A stretch of 35,792 nt of DNA, from NCBI GenBank assembly GCA_021766785.1, contig JAICBP010000083.1:33161-68952 (forward strand), in the 5' to 3' direction. A program made the translations under genes and the position numbers. Below the pieces are notes generated by a model that saw only the letters and a program-made list of their open reading frames with translations, had not been told where the DNA came from and did no database searches. The DNA comes from Sulfurimonas sp. endosymbiont of Alviniconcha boucheti (GTDB taxonomy: Bacteria > Campylobacterota > Campylobacteria > Campylobacterales > Sulfurimonadaceae). Positions 23,428 to 31,263 of the stretch are shown here, piece after piece; position 1 is the first letter of the stretch, and every line of letters starts with the position of its first letter.

Positions 23428-24014
23428 AAATTTTCTCCTAAAAGTAGATAGTGTCTATTGTTTCTCTCTATGACTTTATAGTGCATATCTTGAACGCCAT
23501 CACGAACTTCATCAAAAACCTTTTCACCCTTATAGAAAAGTAACTTTGTCTTTTTATCTCGGAAATTTCTGCTAAGCTCTAAAAGCATTTTTGTATCAGT
23601 TACAGCACGAGAGGTAATAAGATCAAAAATAGATGGTTGCATTTGCTCTATTCGTTTTTTGATTACTGTGACATTACTAAGTTTTAAATCTGCTTTGATA
23701 AACTGTAAAAATGAAGCACGTTTCATAAGTGGCTCAACAAGGGTAACATCTGTATCAGGAAGTCCAAATGCAAGTATCATTCCTGGAAATCCAGCGCCTG
23801 TTCCTATATCCATCAATGAGTCAACTTTTGGTAAAAAGCTTATAGGAAAAATAGCATCATAGATAAATGAATCAAGAGTATTACTATCTTTTGCACCTGT
23901 AAGGTTATGAGTTTTGTTCCATCTGTGGAGATGCTCTTTATATCTTTGTACAAAAGTGAAAAAATTATCTGGTAGTGGTATCTTTTCTTGAAGGAGTTTT
24001 GTTTTTAAGTCCAT
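23424..24014 (-). CDS. rsmG: 16S rRNA (guanine527-N7) methyltransferase
   Basis: RsmG methylates G527 of 16S rRNA using S-adenosylmethionine; loss in other bacteria gives low-level streptomycin resistance. The 196-residue protein has [12 protein letters not shown] near the N terminus, the SAM motif [28 protein letters not shown] and TSRAVTD, all diagnostic of the family. Its ATG lies within the end of the upstream small lipoprotein gene (10-bp overlap), so the two may be coupled. No strong ribosome site precedes the ATG. Confidence 0.95.
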   Translation of the reverse strand: MDLKTKLLQEKIPLPDNFFTFVQRYKEHLHRWNKTHNLTGAKDSNTLDSFIYDAIFPISFLPKVDSLMDIGTGAGFPGMILAFGLPDTDVTLVEPLMKRASFLQFIKADLKLSNVTVIKKRIEQMQPSIFDLITSRAVTDTKMLLELSRNFRDKKTKLLFYKGEKVFDEVRDGVQDMHYKVIERNNRHYLLLGENL

Positions 24015-24187
24015 TGTATTAGTTCTTTTAGTTGTGCAACTGTTATAGTCAATTTAGTACTGTTGTGTTCACTACTTATCTTAGAGAAGATATTATCTAT
24101 TATATTTTTATTATCTCTATTATTACAGCCACTCATTCCTATTCCAGGAATAAAAAATATAACTAAAGATATCTGTTTGAAATTCAT
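24005..24187 (-). CDS. Putative small lipoprotein upstream of rsmG
   Basis: The 60-residue product has a basic start, a hydrophobic run and the lipobox-like GMSGC (Cys21), then a polar stretch ([16 protein letters not shown]). Support for it being real is an AGGA 8 nt before the ATG and a TATAAT at 24213-24208, about 21 bp upstream. It overlaps the rsmG start by 10 bp, so it may also serve to deliver ribosomes to rsmG. The middle of the signal has Pro and Gly, so the lipoprotein call is moderate. No family is known. Confidence 0.5.
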   Translation of the reverse strand: MNFKQISLVIFFIPGIGMSGCNNRDNKNIIDNIFSKISSEHNSTKLTITVAQLKELIQWT

Positions 24188-24207
24188 ATGTTATTCCTAA
24201 TTTATAA

Positions 24208-24213
24208 ATTATA
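24208..24213 (-). promoter_or_regulatory. Putative -10 box for the lipoprotein-rsmG operon
   Basis: TATAAT on the minus strand lies about 21 bp upstream of the lipoprotein ATG, giving a leader of roughly 14 nt with an AGGA site. Confidence 0.55.
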
Positions 24214-24251
24214 GCAACTTTAAATCTTAAATACCTATTATATCGAAAATT

Positions 24252-24267
24252 TCACAAGATTTTTTGT
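24252..24267 (-). terminator. Weak hairpin after the moaD-moaE-moeA unit
   Basis: The minus strand reads CACAA, a six-base loop, then TTGTG, followed by a short AT-rich AAATTTTC. It lies between the stop at 24275 and the next promoter. The five-pair stem is weak. Confidence 0.35.
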
Positions 24268-24274
24268 GCCTTTT

Positions 24275-24820
24275 TCATTTTATTGCATTCATAGCAAGTG
24301 TAGCCATTTTTTGCATATAGTTCATCACATCACTATCCATTTCCAAAGCTTTTTTTAACTCATTGATAAAGTACTCTTGTGTCTTCATATTTGCGATATT
24401 AAACGTGTACAGCACCCACTCGATGTTAAGTGCTATTTTTTCATTTTCTTTAATAACCTCGAAAGTTCTATAAAGATTTACATTAGTAGGTGCTAAAAGT
24501 TCTAAAGCAGTTTGATAAAAAAGAGGTATATCTTTAATAAGTAGAGAGGAGAGTTCCTCTTCTTTTATACTTGCATCTTTTTCTTCGACTCCTTCTCTGC
24601 CTATCACAAGAGCATTACCAAGAAGAAGTTGCTCTCCAATAAAGTAAGCTTTTGCACCATTAGAGAGTGCATTTGCATCTGTGTAAATAACATGTTTGTT
24701 AAGTGTTTCTAACTCATCTATCAAGATAGAGTCAAAGAAACTATAGATACTATTTGCTTGCATCTGTATATCTTGAGATTTTATTGTAAAATCCTCACTA
24801 TTTATGGTAAGTACTTGCAT
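24275..24820 (-). CDS. Hypothetical protein behind moeA
   Basis: This 181-residue protein is not recognised. It is probably cytosolic, with no signal or membrane helix, and acidic. The middle has a strand-turn segment (GAKAYFIGEQLLLGNALVIG), and the C-terminal half is helical (FNIANMKTQEYFINELKKAL). The ATG directly follows the moeA stop, so it is cotranscribed with and coupled to moeA. A role tied to the molybdenum cofactor or a molybdoenzyme is possible by position only. Confidence 0.7.
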   Translation of the reverse strand: MQVLTINSEDFTIKSQDIQMQANSIYSFFDSILIDELETLNKHVIYTDANALSNGAKAYFIGEQLLLGNALVIGREGVEEKDASIKEEELSSLLIKDIPLFYQTALELLAPTNVNLYRTFEVIKENEKIALNIEWVLYTFNIANMKTQEYFINELKKALEMDSDVMNYMQKMATLAMNAIK

Positions 24821-26032
24821 CTAAAATTTATCCAAAAGAAGTACATTGACATATGTTCCATCTTCTAAAAATTTATCCTCTTCACCTGCTATCATAAGTG
24901 CTGAGTTATGGAGCATATTTGTAAGAATAGCGGAACTTCCTACTTTTTTCTCCTTGAAGTTTACATAGTACTCCCCATCCTCTATAACAACATTACAAGC
25001 TGTAAACTCTGTAAAGCGACTACGTTTTTTGAACTCTCCTTGGAGTTTTGCGGCTACTATTTTATAAGGACTTTCCTTGCCAAGCATCTTTGCTACTAAT
25101 GGTAGTACATAGAGTATAGCCGTTACAGTTGATGAGTAAGCAAATCCAGGAAGAGCTAGTACAAATTTTTCTTCTTTTTGAGCCACTAAGATATGACGAC
25201 CTGGTTTGATCCCAACACCTTTAAAGATCACTTCAGCTCCTAAACGAGGAACTATATCCTTTACAAAGTCATAATCACCAACACTTACACCACCAGTGCT
25301 TACAAGTATATCAGCAGAAGTAAGTGCCGTCTCAAATGTTTTCATAATAGCATCTCTATCATCAGGGGCAGTTCCAAGTTGTATAACCTCTGCACCTGCC
25401 GACTCAAAAAGAGCTGCAAGTGTGTAGTTGTTTGAGCTACGGATTTGTGCTGGGTTGTCACTATTTTCACCGAGGTCTAAGATCTCACTTCCTGTAGCTA
25501 TAACGGCTACACGAGGGCGAATAGCTACTTTAACCATCACTTGATTGAGTCCTGCCATTACACCAATCTCAGCAAAACCTATCTCTGTTCCTTTCGTGAT
25601 AAGGATATCACCAGAGCGATACCCCTCACCTATAGGACGAACGGCATTACCTCTCTCTACACTTTCATTTATAGTAATCTTTGCATCTTTATAAGTGACA
25701 TTTTCTATCTGAATAAGAGTATCTGCACCGTGAGGCATCATAGAACCTGTAAAAGTTTTTATTGACTCCCCTTTTTGGAGGATTCTTACTTCATCATGTC
25801 CAGCGGGATTATCTCCTAAAACACTCAAAGTGCCAAGCGTTAGATCTTCGTGTCGTACGGCATAACCATCCATAGAAGCGGTTGCGAACTGAGGATCATT
25901 GAACTCTGCTACAATATCTACTGCTAAAACACGACCAAGTGAGTCACTTAAAGGTACTCTCTCGTAACGATCGCTATTTACTTGCAGTAACTCCAGCATA
26001 TGTTGACTTGTTTCATAGCTTAATAAATCCAT
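24821..26032 (-). CDS. moeA: Molybdopterin molybdenumtransferase
   Basis: MoeA inserts molybdate into adenylylated molybdopterin. The 403-residue protein has the DPQFATASMDGYAVR start region, GDILITKGTEIG, the MoCF-type motif STGGVSVGDYDFVK and LALPGFAYSS. The last segment normally reads LPGNPVSS, so the Asn-Pro-Val is replaced by Phe-Ala-Tyr here. It is the third gene of a moaD-moaE-moeA operon, 4 bp after moaE. Confidence 0.94.
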   Translation of the reverse strand: MDLLSYETSQHMLELLQVNSDRYERVPLSDSLGRVLAVDIVAEFNDPQFATASMDGYAVRHEDLTLGTLSVLGDNPAGHDEVRILQKGESIKTFTGSMMPHGADTLIQIENVTYKDAKITINESVERGNAVRPIGEGYRSGDILITKGTEIGFAEIGVMAGLNQVMVKVAIRPRVAVIATGSEILDLGENSDNPAQIRSSNNYTLAALFESAGAEVIQLGTAPDDRDAIMKTFETALTSADILVSTGGVSVGDYDFVKDIVPRLGAEVIFKGVGIKPGRHILVAQKEEKFVLALPGFAYSSTVTAILYVLPLVAKMLGKESPYKIVAAKLQGEFKKRSRFTEFTACNVVIEDGEYYVNFKEKKVGSSAILTNMLHNSALMIAGEEDKFLEDGTYVNVLLLDKF

Positions 26033-26036
26033 TCTT

Positions 26037-26480
26037 TTATCCTTTTGCTAAAAGCCCACTGCCACTTATAGCAGTAGATCTATCTTTTGCATATATGCGT
26101 TTGTTATCTTTGAGGTCATACTTCCAGATAGGAGCATTCGCCTTAAAATCTTCTACAAATTCATCTATAAGTTCTAATGCCACTCGGCGTTTAGGAGAAA
26201 AAACTGCTGCGATATAAGAAGATTCATGAAGCATTACATCACCTAAGGAGTGTGCCATCTTTATCTTTGCACCTAGTTTAATCGCCTTTTCTTCCCAATC
26301 ATGAAACCAACTATAAAGTATAGGTTCATAAAGATCAAAACTGAGTCCATCTATGCCATCTTCACTACGAACAGTTCCTACAAAAGAGATATAAGCACCA
26401 TAGTTACTACTATTTTCCTCTTTATACCACTCTTTTAAGATATGTGGTACTTTTAAGGCACCAGTATATATATTTAGCAT
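26037..26480 (-). CDS. moaE: Molybdopterin synthase catalytic subunit
   Basis: MoaE, with thiocarboxylated MoaD, converts cyclic pyranopterin monophosphate to molybdopterin. The 147-residue protein has AYISFVGTVRSEDGI, LSFDLYEPILYSWF, MAHSLGDVMLHES, AAVFSPKRRVALEL and APIWKYDLK, the order and spacing of MoaE. The canonical KKE near the C terminus reads KYDLKDNKR here. It starts 3 bp after moaD. Confidence 0.93.
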   Translation of the reverse strand: MLNIYTGALKVPHILKEWYKEENSSNYGAYISFVGTVRSEDGIDGLSFDLYEPILYSWFHDWEEKAIKLGAKIKMAHSLGDVMLHESSYIAAVFSPKRRVALELIDEFVEDFKANAPIWKYDLKDNKRIYAKDRSTAISGSGLLAKG

Positions 26481-26483
26481 AAT

Positions 26484-26705
26484 TCATCCACCGCAAACAG
26501 GTGGTAAGAGAGAGATTTTATCCCCATCTTTAAGAGGTGCTTCTAATGAGCTTACTAATGTGTCGTTGAGTGCTACAGCGCAAGACTCTAGCCAAATATT
26601 TACTTCAGCATCAGCTTGAAGAATAGCTGGAAGTTCATTGAGATTTGTTATCTCTAACTCTAATGTCGGTTTTTGTATTGGTCCTAAAAATTCTACTTTT
26701 ACCAA
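26484..26705 (-). CDS. moaD: Molybdopterin synthase sulfur-carrier subunit
   Basis: This 73-residue ubiquitin-fold protein ends in the diagnostic Gly-Gly (LLPPVCGG), which is adenylylated and then thiocarboxylated to carry sulfur into molybdopterin. VKVEFLGPI at the start and ALNDTLVSS in the middle fit the family. It is the first gene of moaD-moaE-moeA. The 87-bp spacer upstream is shared with the divergent mqnA-like gene. Confidence 0.93.
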   Translation of the reverse strand: MVKVEFLGPIQKPTLELEITNLNELPAILQADAEVNIWLESCAVALNDTLVSSLEAPLKDGDKISLLPPVCGG

Positions 26706-26781
26706 AATAGTTTCCTCTGTAAATGATTAGACTGCTTTTATAACTTAATACTAAATTATATCAGAGTTAAGCTAAGAGGTG

Positions 26782-26787
26782 TATAAT
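26782..26787 (+). promoter_or_regulatory. -10 box close to the mqnA-like start codon
   Basis: TATAAT ends only 5 bp before the ATG at 26793, so transcription would start at or just after the A of the start codon if this box is used. This resembles the spacing at 17475-17487. Confidence 0.5.
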
Positions 26788-26792
26788 TCCTT

Positions 26793-27437
26793 ATGATCTT
26801 TGGCAAAATCGAGTATCTTAATCTCCTCCCTTTTCATGTCTTTATGAAGCATTTTACAAAAAGCTCTAGTGTAAAAATAAGTATGGAGTACAAACGCAAC
26901 GTTCCTGCTAAGGTCAATAGAGCCTTTCATGCAAGAAGAGTAGATGCAGCATTTATCTCTAGTATCAGTGCTCGCCACTCTAGTTATGTAGGAGTAGGCA
27001 TTATCGCCAAAAGAAGTGTTAAAAGTGTGCTTGTCATTCCAAACAAAGCAAATAAAAAAGATAAAGAGTCTGCATCTTCTAATCTTCTTGCTTCCCTCTT
27101 AGGTGTTGAAGGTGAAATACTCATAGGTGATAAAGCACTGCGCTATGCACTTAAAAGTAGCAACTACATAGATCTTGCAGAACTTTGGAATAAGAGATAT
27201 AATCTTCCCTTTGTTTTTGCCTTGCTTTGTTATCACAAAGATAAAAAACTCTACAAAAAGATAGAGATAGAGTTCTTAAAGAGAGAAGTTTATATTCCTC
27301 AGTATATCTTAGAAGAAGCAGCAATAAGAACAAAAGTGAGCAAGAAAGAGATCTTAGAGTACCTCAAGCTCATATCATATAAGCTTGACGCCAAAGCCAA
27401 AAAAGGACTCAAGAAGTTTTATAAGTTAGTGAAGTAG
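26793..27437 (+). CDS. mqnA: MqnA-family protein (chorismate dehydratase-like)
   Basis: MqnA removes water from chorismate at the start of the futalosine route to menaquinone, the route used by Campylobacterota. The 214-residue protein opens with IFGKIEYLNLLPFHVF, matching the G-x-xxYLN-xP opening of MqnA/MqnD periplasmic-binding-protein-like folds. VDAAFISSISAR and LAELWNKRYNLPFVFALL match later conserved segments (in MqnA, DLG-W-TGLPFVFA). It is shorter than many MqnA proteins and ends in a Lys-rich helix. A related non-enzymatic paralogue is possible. It stands alone, divergent from the moa operon, without a visible ribosome binding site. Confidence 0.75.
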   Translation: MIFGKIEYLNLLPFHVFMKHFTKSSSVKISMEYKRNVPAKVNRAFHARRVDAAFISSISARHSSYVGVGIIAKRSVKSVLVIPNKANKKDKESASSNLLASLLGVEGEILIGDKALRYALKSSNYIDLAELWNKRYNLPFVFALLCYHKDKKLYKKIEIEFLKREVYIPQYILEEAAIRTKVSKKEILEYLKLISYKLDAKAKKGLKKFYKLVK

Positions 27438-27441
27438 TCCT

Positions 27442-27463
27442 ACTTAGATTTTACCATCTAAGT
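27442..27463. terminator. Hairpin between convergent mqnA-like and malic enzyme genes
   Basis: An 8-bp stem, ACTTAGAT with ATCTAAGT, has a 6-nt loop and straddles the stop codon region of the malic enzyme gene. It may act on both convergent transcripts. No long T run follows. Confidence 0.4.
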
Positions 27464-28736
27464 GGGCAGCTAAACGCTCTAGTTTTGCTTTGTATGTAGC
27501 AAGATCAAAATCTTTTACCCGTGCTACACCATCAGCCACAGCAGCCTCAGCTACAGCAGATGCAACATAAACAAGAACACGTCTATCAAATGGTGAGGGA
27601 ATAACATACTCACTACCAAACGCCATCTCTTCACGACCACTTGCTACTTTTACATGAGATGGAACATCCTCTTTTGCAAGTGCCGCAAGAGCCTTTGAAG
27701 CAGCTATTTTCATATTTTCAGTAATTTTTGTTGCACGAACATCGAGTGCACCTCTAAAGATTTGAGGGAAACCTAAAACATTATTTACTTGGTTAGGGTA
27801 GTCACTACGTCCCGTTCCTATGATGACATCAGGACGAGCTGCTTTTGCTAGTTCTGGTTTGATTTCAGGATTTGGATTTGCACAGGCAAAAACAATAGGA
27901 TGTATATCCGACATACTTTTTACCATTTCAGGAGTAATAATATCTGCTTGAGAGAGACCAAGAACCATATCTGCATTTTTCATAGCATCTTCAAGTGTTC
28001 TATCTTCAGTATCAAATGCAAAAGCTTGTTTATATTTGTTTAAATCATTACGCCCATTATGAATAACTCCTTTAGAATCAAGCATTGTAATATTTTGCAC
28101 ACCTATAGACTTATACATATTTGCACAAGCAATTCCAGAAGCACCAGCACCAATAATAACTACTTTAAGATCAGCAAGAACCTTTCCACTCATCTTGACG
28201 ACATTGATAAGACCAGCAGTAGTAATAACAGCTGTTCCATGTTGATCATCATGAAAAATAGGTACATTACAGATCTCTTTAAGGCGAGACTCTATTTCAA
28301 AACATCTAGGAGCTGATATATCTTCAAGGTTGATCCCACCAAAGCTATCAGCCATTGCAGCTACTATTTTGATGATTTCATCTGTATCTTTTGTGTTCAG
28401 TTCGATATCAACAGCATCTACATTTGCAAATGATTTAAAAAGAACAGCCTTACCCTCCATAACTGGCTTTGATGCAAGATGACCAATATCACCAAGACCT
28501 AAAACAGCAGTACCATCAGAAATAACTGCAACAAGGTTTCCCTTATTTGTGTACTCATAAGCTAAATCTACATCTTTTTCTATTTCAAGACAAGGAGTAG
28601 CAACACCAGGGCTATACGCTAAAGATAACTCCTTACTTGTACTGCAAGATTTCGTTAAAAGTGTTCCTATCTTTCCATTTGTGTCAAACTCATTTGCTGA
28701 TATATGATACTGAAGTGCTTCTTCTTTTAATGCCAT
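27444..28736 (-). CDS. maeB: NAD(P)-dependent malic enzyme
   Basis: The enzyme decarboxylates malate to pyruvate with reduction of NAD(P). The 430-residue protein has AYSPGVATPC, SDGTAVLGLGDIGHLASKP, FHDDQHGTAVI (the metal-binding Asp pair) and the dinucleotide loop VIIGAGASGIACANM, then FACANPNPEI and IGTGRSDYPNQVNN. It lacks the C-terminal phosphotransacetylase-like domain of E. coli MaeB, so it is the short bacterial form. GGAAGG precedes the ATG. The cofactor (NAD or NADP) cannot be settled by eye. Confidence 0.93.
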   Translation of the reverse strand: MALKEEALQYHISANEFDTNGKIGTLLTKSCSTSKELSLAYSPGVATPCLEIEKDVDLAYEYTNKGNLVAVISDGTAVLGLGDIGHLASKPVMEGKAVLFKSFANVDAVDIELNTKDTDEIIKIVAAMADSFGGINLEDISAPRCFEIESRLKEICNVPIFHDDQHGTAVITTAGLINVVKMSGKVLADLKVVIIGAGASGIACANMYKSIGVQNITMLDSKGVIHNGRNDLNKYKQAFAFDTEDRTLEDAMKNADMVLGLSQADIITPEMVKSMSDIHPIVFACANPNPEIKPELAKAARPDVIIGTGRSDYPNQVNNVLGFPQIFRGALDVRATKITENMKIAASKALAALAKEDVPSHVKVASGREEMAFGSEYVIPSPFDRRVLVYVASAVAEAAVADGVARVKDFDLATYKAKLERLAAHLDGKI

Positions 28737-28781
28737 TTTTTCCTTCCTTATCTTTTTTTTAAGATTATAACCTAAATAATT

Positions 28782-29972
28782 TTAATGATGCAATGATTGT
28801 AACCATTTTAGCATTTTTTCTTCATAACCAATATTTTTAAGCTCTACAAATCGGAGATCCTCTCCAAGATATTGTTGCTTTACATATCCACCAAAATCAT
28901 GGGGGTAGAGATAACCTTCATTTTGTTGAGTTATACTTTTTGGTATATTTAAAAGTACACCATCCTTTACAGCTTTGAGTGCGGCGTTTATTGCTAAATA
29001 AGAAGAGTTAGATTTCGGTGAAGCACAGAGATATATTACTGCTTGAGCTAAAATTATTCTTGCTTCTGGGTAGCCTATTTTACTTATAGAAGTAAGACAA
29101 GATGTTGTAAGTGTTAAGGCTTGAGGGTTTGCATTGCCCACATCTTCACTTGCTAAAATAACTAAACGCCGTGCTATAAAGTCTGCTGATTCTCCACCTT
29201 CTATAAGCCTTGCAAGATAATAAATAGCTGCATTTTCATCACTCCCTCGTATAGACTTGATAAGAGCAGAGATAAGATCATAATGGACTCCAGACTCACT
29301 GCTTCCTGTTTGTAAAGCATTTGGGCGTAAAGATTTAAGTATCATTAGTGTTATAGTAGTATCAAGATTAGAAGCGAATTCTAAGAGTTTTAGCATCGCT
29401 CTTGCATCACCTCCACTACTTACTATAAGATACTCTCTTGCATCCTCATCTAACTCTAAAGAAGCATATTTTATAGCCCGATCTAAAAGCTTAGCTAAGC
29501 TTTCGTTAGAGATATTTTTAAGTTCAAAAAGCATAGAACGTGATCGAATAGCCGAAGTAAGAGAGAAAAAAGGATTTTCAGTAGAAGCACCGATAACTAA
29601 AACGGAGTTATTTTCCATAACAGGGAGTAGAACCTCTTGCTGGTTTTTTGCTAAACGGTGGACTTCATCTATGAAAATAAGTGGTTTTTGTAAGGTGTTT
29701 TTGTACTGTTCAAATATCTTTCGGAGTTGATCTATTTTGAGACTTGTTGCGTTACATTCATAAAAAGGAAGCTCCATTACCTTGGCAATAATATGAGCGA
29801 TGGAGGTTTTCCCAGTTCCTGCTGGACCATAAAAGAAGCTATGCCCAAGAGCAAACTTTTCACAAAGCATACGAAGTGGTGCAGACTTAGCACTTAGATG
29901 CTCTTGTCCTACAAGTTCATCGAAGTTTTTTGCACGAAGAAGGTGTGTAAAGTCAGCCAAAAGAGTCTCCAC
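28782..29972 (-). CDS. rarA: Replication-associated recombination ATPase RarA
   Basis: RarA (MgsA) is an AAA+ clamp-loader-like ATPase acting at stalled replication forks. The 396-residue protein has Walker A FYGPAGTGKTS, Walker B IFIDEVHRL, sensor 1 VIGASTENPFF and the conserved LVGQEHL near the start. GSDENAAIYYLARLIEGGE and LVILASEDVGNANP are RarA-specific C-terminal motifs. The longest frame begins at GTG 29972 without a ribosome site. A TTG at 29960 (ahead of ADFTHLLR) has TGGAGA at proper distance and may be the real start. Confidence 0.93.
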   Translation of the reverse strand: METLLADFTHLLRAKNFDELVGQEHLSAKSAPLRMLCEKFALGHSFFYGPAGTGKTSIAHIIAKVMELPFYECNATSLKIDQLRKIFEQYKNTLQKPLIFIDEVHRLAKNQQEVLLPVMENNSVLVIGASTENPFFSLTSAIRSRSMLFELKNISNESLAKLLDRAIKYASLELDEDAREYLIVSSGGDARAMLKLLEFASNLDTTITLMILKSLRPNALQTGSSESGVHYDLISALIKSIRGSDENAAIYYLARLIEGGESADFIARRLVILASEDVGNANPQALTLTTSCLTSISKIGYPEARIILAQAVIYLCASPKSNSSYLAINAALKAVKDGVLLNIPKSITQQNEGYLYPHDFGGYVKQQYLGEDLRFVELKNIGYEEKMLKWLQSLHH

Positions 29973-30014
29973 AAATTTTAAATATATGGTATTTTAGCAT
30001 AACTCATATTTGGC

Positions 30015-31031
30015 TTAGTGAATATCTTGTGCTGGTGTTGTAGCTCTTCTTGTCGGAAGTACTGGATAGACTACTTTTGGCTTACGACCATCAAGTGCAC
30101 CTAAAAAAGTCTCTATAGAATCTGCATCTTTTTCTGAGATCTTCAGACCCAACTGAATACGTCCCATCTCTATGATAGCTTCTTTAAGAGTCTTGATTTG
30201 ACCATTGTGAAAGTATGGAGCAGTCTGTGTAATATTTCTAAGAGTTGCAACTTTTACCATACCATTTTTATTACCCTTAAAATCACCTACATTCATGTAC
30301 TTATACTTTGCTACAACACCAAGTTTATTCATAGAACCACCAAGCGCTATACCATTATGACAACTTGCGCAACCAACTTTTATAAATGTTTTTAGACCTG
30401 CTTTTTCTGCCTTAGTTAAGGCATTTTCTTTGCCATTTAAATACGCATCAAATGGTGCTGGTGTGACAAGAGTTCTTTCAAAGGTTCCTATACTTTTTGT
30501 AATAGTTTCATAATCAATTTTTACATTTTTACCATAAGCCTTTTGAAATCTTTCTACATATTCAGGCATAGAGTTTATAGTCGCCACAACATGCTCTTTT
30601 GTGTTTGCCATCTCTGGAGCTGCAAGGATTGGTCCTTGTGCCTGTGCTTCTAGGCTAGGAGCACGACCATCCCAAAACTGTGCATCAAAAAAGACTGCAT
30701 TATAAACTGTTGGTGATCCTAGATGGTGAGGATTTTGTGTCCATTTATGTCCTACTGCAACATCAAGTCCATCATCTCCACCTGTTGCAAGGTTGTGACA
30801 AGTATTACAGCTAATAAGTCCACTTTTAGATAAACGTGGCTCAAAGAAAAGCATCTCTCCTAATGCCACTTTCTCTGGAGTTATTGGGTTCATTTTGTCA
30901 TCAATTAGCTTCAAAAGTGCTGTTTTATTTGATGGTATAGCTATTAAGCCTGCATGTTTTGCTTCATCTTTAAGTGAAGATGCCATTAGTAGTGAAGATG
31001 TCACTAATCCTAGAAGTATTGATTTAAACAT
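30015..31031 (-). CDS. Di-heme cytochrome c peroxidase
   Basis: This periplasmic enzyme reduces hydrogen peroxide to water with electrons from cytochrome c. From the ATG at 31031, preceded by AAGGGG, the product has 338 residues with a signal peptide (MFKSILLGLVTSSLLMASS). An upstream frame extension is not signal-like and is rejected. Two heme sites are present: ISCNTCHNL (low-potential peroxidatic heme) and GCASCHNGIALGG. FWDGRAPSLEAQAQGPI and TAPYFHNGQIKTL are family hallmarks. It probably draws on the bc1/cytochrome c chain encoded at 17991-20708. It is the last core gene before the repetitive surface protein. Confidence 0.94.
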   Translation of the reverse strand: MFKSILLGLVTSSLLMASSLKDEAKHAGLIAIPSNKTALLKLIDDKMNPITPEKVALGEMLFFEPRLSKSGLISCNTCHNLATGGDDGLDVAVGHKWTQNPHHLGSPTVYNAVFFDAQFWDGRAPSLEAQAQGPILAAPEMANTKEHVVATINSMPEYVERFQKAYGKNVKIDYETITKSIGTFERTLVTPAPFDAYLNGKENALTKAEKAGLKTFIKVGCASCHNGIALGGSMNKLGVVAKYKYMNVGDFKGNKNGMVKVATLRNITQTAPYFHNGQIKTLKEAIIEMGRIQLGLKISEKDADSIETFLGALDGRKPKVVYPVLPTRRATTPAQDIH

Positions 31032-31206
31032 ATGTTGCCCCTTTTCTGTTTGTAATATATGAAAGTATAGAACTTTTTTACTTAGAGCCACTTACAGATT
31101 TTTAAAAAATCCACAATTTAAGCTAAAGTAAATTTATAAAAAAACCTTTAACCCAAATTATGCGAACTATTTAATAATAATCGAACAAGTTTGTATCTTT
31201 TCTTTG

Positions 31207-31240
31207 AAAAATTTGACTCCCCGCTTATCACAGGGAATCA
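31207..31240 (-). terminator. Terminator-like hairpin after the repetitive surface protein gene
   Basis: On the minus strand GATTCCC pairs with GGGAGTC (one G-U pair), followed by AAATTTTTC. It lies about 24 bp past the stop at 31264. Confidence 0.5.
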
Positions 31241-31263
31241 AAAAAATCAATAATACTATCGCG

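Noticed and set aside
31032-31091. N-terminal extension of the cytochrome c peroxidase.
   Set aside because: The 20 extra residues are not signal-like, whereas the ATG at 31031 follows AAGGGG and opens a clear signal peptide.
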